Origin: Bartonella tamiae Th239
Lineage (GTDB): Bacteria; Pseudomonadota; Alphaproteobacteria; Rhizobiales; Rhizobiaceae
NCBI RefSeq assembly: GCF_000278275.1
Contig: NZ_JH725147.1
Coordinates: forward strand, 1,228,849 to 1,292,848
Reading direction: 5' to 3'
Length of the DNA: 64,000 nucleotides
Shown here: positions 9,642 through 18,659 of the stretch, in pieces
How positions within the stretch are numbered: the first letter of the stretch is position 1
Layout of the letters: each line of letters begins with the position of its first letter
Position numbers and translations under genes: made by a program
Notes under the pieces: model-generated
Told to the model about the DNA's origin: nothing
The model's database searches: none
Seen by the model: the letters and a program-made list of their open reading frames with translations, nothing else

Positions 9642-10295
9642 TTGTCTGTTATGTTGTCTGAAAGAGAAGCATTGGCAAGCCTTGTATTAAAAATGCGAGC
9701 TAAAGGCATAGATGATATTGCGCTTTTTTCTGCACTTGAAAAAACTTCACGTCGCCTTTTTGTTTCAGCAAATTTTGGTGATGACGCTTATGATAATAAG
9801 ATCATTCCTATAGAATGCGGCGAATATATAGAACGCTTAGAAGAACAATTAACGCTTATTGCTGCTCTTCAATTAGAGAAAAAACATCGTGTTCTTGAGG
9901 TTGGCACAGGCTCTGGCTTTACAGCAGCGCTTTTATCAAGACTATCAGGGCGTGTAACTACGATTGAGCGCTATAAAACTTTATGTGATTTGGCGCGCCA
10001 AAGGTTTCAGGCTTTAGGTTTAGAAAATATTATATTACGTCAAATGGACGGTCGACAAGTTTTATCGGGGGCAGGGCCATTTGATCGCATTCTTATATGG
10101 CCTTCTCGTCAAGATGAGCCACAGGATTTTTTAGAAATTTTAGCCGCAAGTGGATTATTGATTCAGCCTATTGGCTCTTTTGATTCAGTACAAACGATTG
10201 TAAAATATAAAAAGACAGGCAGCCGTTTTGAAAGAACCGATATGTTTAAAGTTCGTTATCAGCCCTTTATTGAAGGGGTGGCTGCTGCACTTTAA
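9642..10295 (+). CDS. pcm: Protein-L-isoaspartate O-methyltransferase
   Basis: A SAM-dependent repair methyltransferase acting on isoaspartyl residues in damaged proteins. The 217 residues include the SAM motif VLEVGTGSGFTAALLSRL and the preceding region with GEYIERLEEQL, where typical Pcm proteins have the QPY-type substrate loop, so this branch is somewhat divergent. The TTG start at 9642 is supported by AGAGG at 9631-9635 with a 6-base spacer. The nearest ATG (9651) would be 15 bases away. It sits between surE and nlpD. Confidence 0.88.
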   Translation: MSVMLSEREALASLVLKMRAKGIDDIALFSALEKTSRRLFVSANFGDDAYDNKIIPIECGEYIERLEEQLTLIAALQLEKKHRVLEVGTGSGFTAALLSRLSGRVTTIERYKTLCDLARQRFQALGLENIILRQMDGRQVLSGAGPFDRILIWPSRQDEPQDFLEILAASGLLIQPIGSFDSVQTIVKYKKTGSRFERTDMFKVRYQPFIEGVAAAL

Positions 10296-10433
10296 GACGT
10301 TAGAATTTTTCTCTGAACTTTATTCTTCAAAAATCATCATAAAATATATTTAAAATGAAAAATTTTAACCCAAAGGTAATAATAACACGATTTAATAGCT
10401 GAAATTGAGTTTCGTGTGAATGGGCGTAAAACT

Positions 10434-11579
10434 ATGTATTTTAAAGTTAAGAGTAAATTTTCTCGTCGTTATCTACAAAGCGCAGCCGTTATTGTTATTG
10501 CTGGTTTGGTTGCAGGATGTAGTTCTGGCACGCAACGATTTACAGATAGTTTTTACACTGGTGCAACACCCAACCAACAGCAGGCTTCAAATGGGCAATT
10601 GGCTTATCCACAGGCGCCGCAAACAAATGCTATTGTGCAAAGTAATGATCTTCCACCTGTTGCAGGACAAGGTTCTTATCCCCAGCAGTACGATCCACAA
10701 TCGGCTTATCCACAGGCACCATCCAATACGAATTATCAACAGCCAACGCAGGTTGCATCTGCAGGTCAAGCAATGGGACAAGGTCAGCAAACGCTAGGAA
10801 CGATGCCGGCATCAACGACACAAATATCTGCTAAAAGTGGTACTTATGTCGTCCAAAGCGGTGATACGCTTTATAGTGTATCACGCAAAACAGGAGCGAG
10901 TGTAAATTCTATCAGCACAGCTAATGGTTTGACAAATGGTGGAATACGTGTGGGACAATCTTTAATAATTCCTCATGGAAATAACAACACTGTTGCAATG
11001 ACCAATCCTAATACGCAAACACAAGGCACAACACCTGTTCAGCAGCCAACAACGCAGCTTAGCGCTAAAAAAGTTGCGCCTGTCAATGCTGTTGAAACAA
11101 CACCCGTTAAACCAACCAGTCAACCCGCTGTAGCAAAAGCTCAAGATACAACCTTAAATCAGGTTGAAAATGTTGCCGTTGTTGCCCCCCAAGCAACAGG
11201 GATTGCAAAAATGCGTTGGCCAGCTCAAGGGCGTATATTGTCAAGTTTTGGTCATAAAGAAGGCACTAACACTAATGAAGGTATCGATATTATGGTGCCA
11301 GAGGGATCATCCGTTAAAGCAGCGGAAAATGGTGTTGTTATTTATGCCGATAGTGGTTTGAAAGATTACGGTAATACTGTACTTATTCGCCATGAAGACA
11401 ATATTGTGACTGTTTATGGTTACAATAGTCAATTGCTTGTTAAAAAGGGTCAAAAAGTGCGTCGTGGTGATGAAATTGCAAAATCAGGTATGTCTGGAAT
11501 TGCTTCTACACCTCGAGTGCATTTTGAAGTTCGCAAAAATTCGACACCCGTTAATCCAATGAACTACCTTGATAATTAA
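10434..11579 (+). CDS. nlpD: LysM/LytM (M23) lipoprotein, NlpD-like amidase activator
   Basis: An outer-membrane lipoprotein predicted to activate cell-division amidases. A hydrophobic signal ends in the lipobox LVAGC, followed by a Gln/Pro-rich linker with two AYPQAP units, a LysM domain (GTYVVQSGDTLYSVSRKTG...VGQSLIIP) and a C-terminal LytM domain starting at MRWPAQGRILSSFG. The metal ligands are degenerate: NEGIDI replaces HxGID, VYGYNS replaces YAH, and RVHFEV keeps only one His. This fits a non-catalytic NlpD/EnvC-type activator. GTG 10416 is a possible earlier start; the ATG gives a cleaner signal peptide. The surE-pcm-nlpD order supports the call. Confidence 0.87.
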   Translation: MYFKVKSKFSRRYLQSAAVIVIAGLVAGCSSGTQRFTDSFYTGATPNQQQASNGQLAYPQAPQTNAIVQSNDLPPVAGQGSYPQQYDPQSAYPQAPSNTNYQQPTQVASAGQAMGQGQQTLGTMPASTTQISAKSGTYVVQSGDTLYSVSRKTGASVNSISTANGLTNGGIRVGQSLIIPHGNNNTVAMTNPNTQTQGTTPVQQPTTQLSAKKVAPVNAVETTPVKPTSQPAVAKAQDTTLNQVENVAVVAPQATGIAKMRWPAQGRILSSFGHKEGTNTNEGIDIMVPEGSSVKAAENGVVIYADSGLKDYGNTVLIRHEDNIVTVYGYNSQLLVKKGQKVRRGDEIAKSGMSGIASTPRVHFEVRKNSTPVNPMNYLDN

Positions 11580-11608
11580 TTATAAATATAAGCTATTTTA
11601 AAAAAGGA

Positions 11609-11650
11609 TGAAGCATTAAAGTTTTCATTTGAGTTCACTTTAATGCTTCA
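11609..11650. terminator. Bidirectional terminator hairpin between nlpD and the DUF815 gene
   Basis: A perfect 14-bp inverted repeat (TGAAGCATTAAAGT at 11609-11622 and its complement at 11637-11650) with a 14-base loop lies between two converging genes. On the minus strand the stem is followed by TCCTTTTTT, a usable U-tract; on the plus strand only ATTTTAT follows, so it should end the DUF815 transcript better than the nlpD one. Confidence 0.75.
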
Positions 11651-11653
11651 ATT

Positions 11654-12520
11654 TTATGCAATAGTCTGTCCCATCATTCCTGCTAAATGCTGAATGAATT
11701 GCCATGCCACGCGACCTGAACGATTCCCCCTTGTTGTTTCCCATTCAAGTGCTTGTTTATGGATGTCTTCGCGTGGTGCTTGGAGGTTATATTTTTTGAC
11801 ATATCCATCTATCATGGCAAGATAATCATCTTGATTGCATTTATGAAAACCAAGCCATAGTCCAAATCGGTCAGAAAGCGATACTTTTTCTTCAGTCGCT
11901 TCAGATGGATTAATCGCACTTGAGCGTTCATTATCGATCATGTCACGTGGCATGAGATGTCGCCGATTTGATGTTGCATATAGAAGAACATTATTCGGAC
12001 GACCTTCAATACCACCATCAAGTGCGGTCTTTAAAGACTTATAGCTCGTATCATCATGGTCAAAGGAAAGATCATCACAAAAAAGAATACATTGATAAGG
12101 CACATTTCGAAGACTGGTCATTAAAATAGGAAGAGTATTGATATCTTCTCGATTGATTTCGATGAGTTTGAGTTTTTTATCCTTTTTCATCGTTTGGTTC
12201 ACATGAACTTGTGCGGATTTTACAAGCGATGATTTTCCCATGCCTCGTGCCCCCCAAAGCAAAATATTATTAGCAGGTAAATGATGCGCAAACTGTCTTG
12301 TATTATTTAGTAAAATATCACGTGTTGAATCAATACCCATAAGCAGATCAATATCAACAAAGTTCATTTCTTTGACATGATGTAATTTTAGTTTTTCACT
12401 ATTCCAGACAAAACAGTCATTATAGTCTAAATTTACAGCTTCAGGCTCGGGCGGCGCAATGCGGTTTAAGGCAGCTACCAGTTCATCAAGTTTTTGAATA
12501 AGAATATCTTTTTCTTGCAT
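11654..12520 (-). CDS. DUF815 family AAA+ ATPase
   Basis: An ATPase of unknown cellular role from a family common in alphaproteobacteria. The 288 residues contain Walker A GARGMGKSS near residue 90, a Walker B-like ILFCDDLSF, and the sensor region LLYATSNRRHLMPRDM. The C-terminal SGRVAWQFIQHLAG is typical of DUF815. It has no signal or membrane segment, so it is cytosolic. It converges with nlpD and diverges from yajC. The ATG at 12520 lacks a strong ribosome-binding site, but the N-terminus reads as a normal amphipathic helix. Confidence 0.88.
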   Translation of the reverse strand: MQEKDILIQKLDELVAALNRIAPPEPEAVNLDYNDCFVWNSEKLKLHHVKEMNFVDIDLLMGIDSTRDILLNNTRQFAHHLPANNILLWGARGMGKSSLVKSAQVHVNQTMKKDKKLKLIEINREDINTLPILMTSLRNVPYQCILFCDDLSFDHDDTSYKSLKTALDGGIEGRPNNVLLYATSNRRHLMPRDMIDNERSSAINPSEATEEKVSLSDRFGLWLGFHKCNQDDYLAMIDGYVKKYNLQAPREDIHKQALEWETTRGNRSGRVAWQFIQHLAGMMGQTIA

Positions 12521-12760
12521 ACAATGTCACTCAATAATTTTATTTTAAATTTATTAACATGATTATCGCAATAGGTGAAATTTGACCATTGTTTAATTTT
12601 TGCTTATTGCGTTAAAGTCATCAAGGATATATTGCAAATGGAAACATCACAGCTATGTGAAGTGTTTTGTAGACCGCTTGTCAATTATGAAAGGTGGTTT
12701 TCTTAGATTGATGAATTGATCAGACTCATATTTGTGGTCTTGACCAAAAAGGAGATATTC

Positions 12761-13180
12761 ATGTTTATTTCTAGTGCTTATGCTCAAGCCGCTGGTGGCG
12801 CTTCTGGTGAAATGTCATCGCTCATGACATTTGCTCCTTTTGTTTTAATTTTTGTTATCATGTATTTTTTGATCATTCGGCCGCAACGCAGCCAGATGAA
12901 AAGACGACAGGAAATGTTAAATGCTGTACGTCGTGGTGATACTGTTGTCACGGGGGGCGGTATTTTGGGGAAAGTGACAAAAGTCAATGATGATAATGGT
13001 GAAGTTGAAGTTGAAATTGCAAACGATACGCGCATTCGTGTATTACGCTCAACTTTAACGGATGTACGCGTAAAAGGTGAACCAGTCACTGAGACGAAAA
13101 CAAAGCCTGTACCAAAAACAAAAACTGTGAAAAAAACAACAACAAAAACAAATGTTAAGAGTGAAGATACAGATGCCTAA
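12761..13180 (+). CDS. yajC: Preprotein translocase accessory subunit YajC
   Basis: A single-pass inner-membrane protein of the SecDF-YajC complex that assists Sec export. The 139 residues have the membrane helix FAPFVLIFVIMYFLII followed by the diagnostic RPQRSQMKRRQEML and VRRGDTVVTGGGILGKV. The C-terminus is a Lys/Thr-rich tail. The frame is open 15 codons further upstream (TTG 12716), but AAGGAGATATTC directly before the ATG at 12761 fixes the start. secDF follows after 275 bases. Confidence 0.95.
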   Translation: MFISSAYAQAAGGASGEMSSLMTFAPFVLIFVIMYFLIIRPQRSQMKRRQEMLNAVRRGDTVVTGGGILGKVTKVNDDNGEVEVEIANDTRIRVLRSTLTDVRVKGEPVTETKTKPVPKTKTVKKTTTKTNVKSEDTDA

Positions 13181-13455
13181 TTTTCGCTCATAGGGTCGTG
13201 TTATCCTATAATCTATCATTAAGGGCTTCCATTTTATGGGAGTCCAATACTTTTAACGATTTGTCACTTTAATGGGTAAATTTTAAACTATTATTTGTTG
13301 CGATTTTTCACTCATAACTGAATATTAAAATAGAGAAGATCATATTGAAGAACGATTGTATGTGTTTTCTTTATACCGTTTGTGAAGCGCTTATTTGAAA
13401 CAACCAAAGCTTATCAAACTTTAATAAGGTTTGAAGCAGAGCGAGGGACACTATC

Positions 13456-15693
13456 ATGCTCTATTTTCCTCTTTGGAAACGTCTTTTAATTTGGTTGGTC
13501 GTTTTTTTAGGTTTTTTAATCGCTTTACCAAATATTTTACCACAAAGTCTTTTATCCAAATTGCCCAATTGGTATTCCACGCTTCATTTGTCAATGGGAG
13601 TAGATTTACAAGGTGGTTCTCGTCTTGTTGTTCAACTTCCTGAATATGCTATTGATAAGCGTGATGAGACAATGGATGTTATGCGCCGTCGTCTTGATAT
13701 GGTTGCAATAGATTTTAACGATTATACAATTCATCCACAGGGTCATGATAAAATACGCGTTGAGGTTCCGGGTCTTTTTGATGTGCAATATTTGAAAGAC
13801 ATTGTCAGTGTTACGGCAAAATTGTCATTATATCCAGAAGATAACAGCGTACCCGTCAATGATGTTGTTACAGGCAAAATGGGAAAATTAAGTGATTCCA
13901 TTATTGGTTATTCCTTTGATGATCCGCCTGCTGCATATCTTATGAAAAAAATACCACTCCTAACAAATAAAAATATAGTGGGAGCAGCAACAGACAGCGC
14001 AGAAAACGGTCAGGCTTTTTTGACCATCACACTTGATACAGAAGGGCAAAAAAAGCTTGCAGACTTTACTCAAAATGGAGAAAATCATCGCCTTATCAGT
14101 GTTTTTGATAATGAAGTTTTGATGGCATTAAGTTTTCCTGAACAAATCAGTGAGGGATATATCCGTATAGGACCATTTGCAGATGATGTGGCTCGAAACT
14201 TACAAACGGTTTTATCTACTGGACCGTTGCCAGCGGATTTAACATTTATTGAAGAACGCACAATTGGAGGAGAGCTTGGTGCAGATTATGCAAAGTCTGG
14301 TCTTTACGCCGCATTAGGAGCGTTGATTGTTGTCGCTCTTTTTATGATTTTAAGTTATGGGCTTTTAGGACTTGCTGCCGATATTGCACTTGCTAGTAAC
14401 TTATTCATTCTCTTAGCAATATTAAGCATTATAGGGACACCTTTAACATTAGCTGGTTTTGCAGGTCTTGTTTTAATTATTGGTGTTTCGGTTGATGCAA
14501 ATATATTGATTTATGAGCGCATTCGTGAAGCGCGGCGTCAAAATTATTCAGTTGCTCAAGCTATTGAAGCTGGTTTTTATGGCGCATTAAATACTATACT
14601 TGATGCCAATATTACAACGCTTATCGCAGCCGTTGTTTTATTTTTTCTAGGGGTTGGTCCGATACATGGATTTGCTCTTACGGTTACTATTGGTATATTA
14701 ACGTCACTTTTCACAACGATAGTGTTTACACGCATGATGATAAGTTGGTGGGTTAAAACCTTCCGTCCAACAGAAATTCCTCAGCGTATTATACGTCTAA
14801 TCCCGCAAAATACTGCTATTCCATTTATGAGTTTTGGAAAAGTAACGCTTGGATTGGCTGTTATATTAATTCTTGCCACCATTGGTCTTTTTTCTACAGT
14901 AGGAATAAACTACGGTATTGATTTTAGGGGCGGGTCTTTAGCTGTCTTAGAAGCGAAAAATGGTGAGGCCGATCTTTATGATGTCGCTCATCGCGTTATG
15001 AACTTAAATATTGGTGGTGTTACCATTGAACCATCGAAATCAGCCTCAATTGCACTTTTGTCAATTTCTAGCCAAGGCAATGGAGAAGATGCAGAACAAA
15101 CCGTTGCTGTAAAATTGCGGACTGAATTTGATGATTATAATTTGCAACGTATGGATGTTGTGGGACCAACAGTTTCAGAAGAGTTAAGTCAGGCAAGTCT
15201 TCTTGCGATTTTTGTATCTCTTCTTGCGATTTTTGGCTATGTTTGGTTGCGTTTTCGTTGGCAATTTGCATTAGGCGCTGTGTTAACGACTATTCATGAT
15301 ATTTTTATTTTAATTGGTGTATTTCTACTTTTTCAATGGCAGTTTAATTTGTGGAGTATTGCAGCTTTGCTCGCCATTATAGGTTATTCACTTAATGATA
15401 CTATAGTTGTTTATGACCGTGTACGTTTTTTGCTGACAAAACAAGGAACCATTACTATGTCATCATTGGTAGATCTTGCCATTAACCGTACGTTATCCCG
15501 CACGATTCTAACGTCTTTGGCAACTTTGGTTGCTCATATACCACTTTATTATTTTGGTGGCACTGATATGAAAGATTTTGCTTCAGTTTTATTGCTGGGT
15601 ATTGTGATTGGCACATATTCTTCTATCTTTATTGCAGGGCCACTTCTTGTGCTTTTACGTGTAAAGCCTGCAAGTTCTGCTTTAACGCAATGA
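13456..15693 (+). CDS. secDF: Protein translocase subunit SecDF (fused)
   Basis: A fusion of SecD and SecF, the proton-driven RND-like subunits that pull exported proteins into the periplasm. The SecD half spans residues 1 to about 435, with the periplasmic P1 region, GVSVDANILIYERIREA and the LGVGPIHGFALTVTIGILTS helices. The SecF half starts near IPFMSFGKVTLGLA and carries YGIDFRGG and GYSLNDTIVVYDRVR. Twelve membrane helices are expected. At 745 residues it is shorter than the sum of separate SecD and SecF, mainly in P1. It is followed within 10 bases by the Mth938-like gene. Confidence 0.95.
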   Translation: MLYFPLWKRLLIWLVVFLGFLIALPNILPQSLLSKLPNWYSTLHLSMGVDLQGGSRLVVQLPEYAIDKRDETMDVMRRRLDMVAIDFNDYTIHPQGHDKIRVEVPGLFDVQYLKDIVSVTAKLSLYPEDNSVPVNDVVTGKMGKLSDSIIGYSFDDPPAAYLMKKIPLLTNKNIVGAATDSAENGQAFLTITLDTEGQKKLADFTQNGENHRLISVFDNEVLMALSFPEQISEGYIRIGPFADDVARNLQTVLSTGPLPADLTFIEERTIGGELGADYAKSGLYAALGALIVVALFMILSYGLLGLAADIALASNLFILLAILSIIGTPLTLAGFAGLVLIIGVSVDANILIYERIREARRQNYSVAQAIEAGFYGALNTILDANITTLIAAVVLFFLGVGPIHGFALTVTIGILTSLFTTIVFTRMMISWWVKTFRPTEIPQRIIRLIPQNTAIPFMSFGKVTLGLAVILILATIGLFSTVGINYGIDFRGGSLAVLEAKNGEADLYDVAHRVMNLNIGGVTIEPSKSASIALLSISSQGNGEDAEQTVAVKLRTEFDDYNLQRMDVVGPTVSEELSQASLLAIFVSLLAIFGYVWLRFRWQFALGAVLTTIHDIFILIGVFLLFQWQFNLWSIAALLAIIGYSLNDTIVVYDRVRFLLTKQGTITMSSLVDLAINRTLSRTILTSLATLVAHIPLYYFGGTDMKDFASVLLLGIVIGTYSSIFIAGPLLVLLRVKPASSALTQ

Positions 15694-15702
15694 GGTTTAA
15701 AA

Positions 15703-16089
15703 ATGTTTGACGCTATTCAGATGCGAAAAGCACATTTTCCTGGTCGTGCACCAATTGATGCTTATGGCAATGGCGGCTTTCGTTTTGCTGATATGTCGCA
15801 TCGTGGTTCAATTATTTGCGTCCCGTCTGGAATTTATGGTATTGATATGAAAACGCCAGTTCCAACAAAAGAGACAATCGAAAAAGTTTTGAATGAGGCA
15901 GATACTATTGAGGTTTTTCTTGTTGGTACGGGTGTTGATCTTATTCCTATGCCTGAGGAATTGCGGCAATATTTACGTGAAAAACAAATATCAACTGACA
16001 CAATGAGTACGGGAGCAGCAGTGCGAACATTCAACGTTCTTTTAGCTGAAGATCGTGCCGTTGCAGCTTTATTTTACGCTGTTGAATAA
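15703..16089 (+). CDS. Mth938-like domain protein (NDUFAF3/AAMDC homologue)
   Basis: A small single-domain protein (128 residues) of the Mth938 family. YGNGGFRFADMSHRGSIICVPSGI and FLVGTGVDLIPMPEELRQYL are the conserved segments. The mitochondrial member NDUFAF3 is an assembly factor for respiratory complex I, so a similar role here is inferred from homology. It is 9 bases downstream of secDF, and its stop overlaps the next ATG by one base (TAATG). The adjacent gene is an NDUFAF6-like protein, which strengthens the complex I assembly inference. Confidence 0.85.
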   Translation: MFDAIQMRKAHFPGRAPIDAYGNGGFRFADMSHRGSIICVPSGIYGIDMKTPVPTKETIEKVLNEADTIEVFLVGTGVDLIPMPEELRQYLREKQISTDTMSTGAAVRTFNVLLAEDRAVAALFYAVE

Positions 16090-16934
16090 TGAGCTATAAC
16101 GACCATTGTTTCATGCTTTTACGTCACGGTGATCGTGATCGATATCTTGCAACGTTATTTGCGCCACAATCAAAAAGATCTGCACTTGCTGCACTTTACG
16201 CTTTTAATTTAGAAATTGCGCGCATTCGCGATATGATACGAGAACCTTTAATTGGTGAGATCCGACTTAAATATTGGCGCGATGCTATCGAAAACGACAC
16301 ACGTGAAAATGATGCTAATCCCATTTTGCAAGCTTTGCTAACGACGATTGATGACTATCATTTATCGAAAGAGGCTTTTGTGCGTATGTGCGATGCACGT
16401 GTGTTTGATCTTTATAATGATCCAATGCCTGATATGTCTGCGTTCGAAGCCTATTGTGGTGAAACAGCCAGCATCGTTCTTCAGCTTTCTTGCCAAATTT
16501 TAGACCAATCAAGCGCAAAAGATGCGTATGATGCATGTGGTCATGGAGGTGTTGTACAAGCAATTGCGGGGCTTTTGCGTCGTCTTCCTGTGAGTCAAAG
16601 TCGCGGGCAGTTTTATTTGCCGACTGATTTTATTTTAGCACTTGGTGTAACTTCAGATTCGCTTTTGTCTAATAAAGCGACAGATAAAGAAAGAAAGCGT
16701 GTTGTTGATGCATTTCTTTCACTTGGCAGAGAACATTATAGAAAATTTCGTGCAAATTTTTCATCACTGCCAAAAATATTGCATCCTGCATTTTTGCCCT
16801 TAGCGACTGTCCCGACTGTATTTAAAAAGATTGAAACAAAAAGTGGTGATATCTTTCATGATGATATCTCTCTTTCCCCTTTGCACCACTATTGGCTTTT
16901 TATGAAAACAGCGATTTTAGGTCATATGCTTTAA
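16089..16934 (+). CDS. Squalene/phytoene synthase-family protein (NDUFAF6-like)
   Basis: A 281-residue protein of the trans-isoprenyl diphosphate synthase-like family. Its conserved beginning LAALYAFNLEIARIRDMIREPLIGEIRLKYWRD (quoted in part) resembles the NDUFAF6/Sicily branch more than true squalene synthases. The classic DxxxD magnesium motifs are weak: SQSRGQFYLPTDF replaces the second Asp-rich stretch except for one Asp. NDUFAF6 is needed for complex I assembly in mitochondria, so this role is inferred. The start overlaps the previous stop by one base. A genuine prenyl-transfer activity cannot be excluded. Confidence 0.82.
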   Translation: MSYNDHCFMLLRHGDRDRYLATLFAPQSKRSALAALYAFNLEIARIRDMIREPLIGEIRLKYWRDAIENDTRENDANPILQALLTTIDDYHLSKEAFVRMCDARVFDLYNDPMPDMSAFEAYCGETASIVLQLSCQILDQSSAKDAYDACGHGGVVQAIAGLLRRLPVSQSRGQFYLPTDFILALGVTSDSLLSNKATDKERKRVVDAFLSLGREHYRKFRANFSSLPKILHPAFLPLATVPTVFKKIETKSGDIFHDDISLSPLHHYWLFMKTAILGHML

Positions 16935-16937
16935 GGT

Positions 16938-18173
16938 TTAAAAACCTAGATTTCCTTGAGGAATAAAAATGGAACAGCTTTCGCCCATCCTGATAGCATC
17001 ACTATGTTCTTCTTGTATAATGAGACAATTAGCTTTCGTTAATATTGAGAGATTGGAAGAATCTTGATTCAGTAAAGGCGTAACCATATATTGACCATCG
17101 TCAGATATTTTCATTTTCGCACGTACAAAGTTTTTTCTTGCGCCATTTTTTGGTAAATTATTCGTTAAAATACCAGAAGTTGTTTTGGCTTGATAATGAC
17201 GGCCAGATAATTTTTCTAAAATTGGAATAAGAAATATATGCGCTGTGAGAAGACAGGAGACAGGATTTCCTGGGAGGCCTAAAGCCAGCATTTTGTATGC
17301 GCCGTCAATATGACCAAACATGAGAGGTTTTCCAGGGCGCATGGCCACTTTCCAAAAATTTAATTCCAGACCTTGTTCTTTTAAAACTTTTTGAACAAGA
17401 TCATATTCCCCCACCGATACCCCTCCACTCGTGACAAGCAGATCAGCTTTTTCTTGCTGTGCTCTAGCAATAGCGGATTGGATTGATTTTTCATCATCTT
17501 TAGCGATACCAAGATCAATAACGTCGCAATGGTGAGCGCGTATGAGTTGCATGAGACCAAAAGAATTGGATGAAATAATTTGATCTTCTGAAGGCTGTTT
17601 ATCTGGTAACACAAGTTCATTGCCCGTTGCCAAAACAGCGATGCGTGGACAGCTAATAACATCAATTTGTGCATGCCCACTTGCAGCACAAAGTGCTAAA
17701 GCACTAGGAGAAATGACAGAGCCGGCTTTTAAAATACACTCGCCCGTTTTAAAATCACCACCTTCTGGGCGTATATTCGCATTCCATTGAGGCGGTTTTG
17801 TTAAGACTATCTGGTCATTGTCTTCTATGGTAACATTTTCTTGTATCACCACGCAATCAGCATCATCTGGAACTGGAGCCCCTGTAAAAATGCGGACGGC
17901 TTCATTCAAACCAATTTGTCCTTTAAAACGTTGGCCAGCAGCGGCTTCACCGACAATCTTTAAAGGGTAGTGAATTGAGGAAAGCGCATTCAGACGAAAT
18001 GCATAGCCGTCCATTGCTGAAGAACGAAAAGGAGGTTGGGTGCGTTTGGCAAAGATGTCTTGGGCAAGAACTTGATGAATACCTATGTCACGAAGGTTTA
18101 TTGTTTTTTTTTCAAGCGTTTGCGTTGCTAATAAAACGCGCTCTAACGCCTCATTCACACTAAGAAGTGCCAT
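16938..18173 (-). CDS. moeA: Molybdopterin molybdenumtransferase MoeA
   Basis: MoeA inserts molybdate into adenylylated molybdopterin, the last step of molybdenum cofactor synthesis. The 411 residues show SSAMDGYAFR, FTGAPVPDDADCVV, the MoCF-type VTSGGVSVGEYDLV and LGLPGNPVSCLLT. The frame is open to 18221, but GAGGAAAAG just upstream marks the ATG at 18173 as the start; this overlaps the end of moaC by 14 bases. It closes the run ppiD-trpD-trpC-moaC-moeA. It implies molybdoenzymes in this organism. Confidence 0.93.
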   Translation of the reverse strand: MALLSVNEALERVLLATQTLEKKTINLRDIGIHQVLAQDIFAKRTQPPFRSSAMDGYAFRLNALSSIHYPLKIVGEAAAGQRFKGQIGLNEAVRIFTGAPVPDDADCVVIQENVTIEDNDQIVLTKPPQWNANIRPEGGDFKTGECILKAGSVISPSALALCAASGHAQIDVISCPRIAVLATGNELVLPDKQPSEDQIISSNSFGLMQLIRAHHCDVIDLGIAKDDEKSIQSAIARAQQEKADLLVTSGGVSVGEYDLVQKVLKEQGLELNFWKVAMRPGKPLMFGHIDGAYKMLALGLPGNPVSCLLTAHIFLIPILEKLSGRHYQAKTTSGILTNNLPKNGARKNFVRAKMKISDDGQYMVTPLLNQDSSNLSILTKANCLIIQEEHSDAIRMGESCSIFIPQGNLGF

Positions 18174-18657
18174 TGTCTTTTCCTCGAATATAAAATCCTG
18201 ATTTTCCCCCTTGTTTTTCAACCAAACAAATATCTGAAATTATCATACTTTTATCCAAAGCTTTGATCATATCATAAAGGGTCAAACAAGTTATGCTAAC
18301 GGCTGTTAATGCTTCCATTTCGACACCTGTTTTTCCATTTAAACTTGCTTCTGCGGTGATATGATAACCAGGTAAGGTCACATCGGCTAGAATATCAATA
18401 CTCATATTTGTAAGCATTAATGGATGGCATAGAGGAATAAGGTCTGATGTTTTTTTTGCTCCCATAATACCAGCAATGCGAGCAGTTGCTATAACATCGC
18501 CTTTAGCGGTTTGACCCTTTTCTACCGTTTCAAAAGTTTCTTTGGTCATTCGGATTGAACCGCGAGCGATCGCCGTGCGTTTTGTATCGATTTTATCGCC
18601 AACATCCACCATATTGGCGTCCCCTTTTTCATTCAGATGCGTCAGCTTATTGTTCAT
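18160..18657 (-). CDS. moaC: Cyclic pyranopterin monophosphate synthase MoaC
   Basis: MoaC converts the GTP-derived cyclic intermediate made by MoaA into cPMP. The 165 residues carry the family signatures LTHLNEKGDANMVDVGDK, SDLIPLCHPLML, and GKTGVEMEALTAVS with DMIKALDKSM. Length and start (ATG 18657) match the family. It begins 2 bases after the trpC stop region and overlaps moeA, so the genes are probably co-transcribed. Confidence 0.95.
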   Translation of the reverse strand: MNNKLTHLNEKGDANMVDVGDKIDTKRTAIARGSIRMTKETFETVEKGQTAKGDVIATARIAGIMGAKKTSDLIPLCHPLMLTNMSIDILADVTLPGYHITAEASLNGKTGVEMEALTAVSITCLTLYDMIKALDKSMIISDICLVEKQGGKSGFYIRGKDNGTS

Positions 18658-18659
18658 TT

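Noticed and set aside
10420-10821. Several open frames on both strands across the nlpD linker
   Set aside because: They are low-complexity shadows of the Gln/Pro-rich linker, without ribosome-binding sites or family motifs.
12784-13089. Minus-strand open frame of 101 codons within yajC
   Set aside because: Antisense to yajC, which has a strong ribosome-binding site and family signature.
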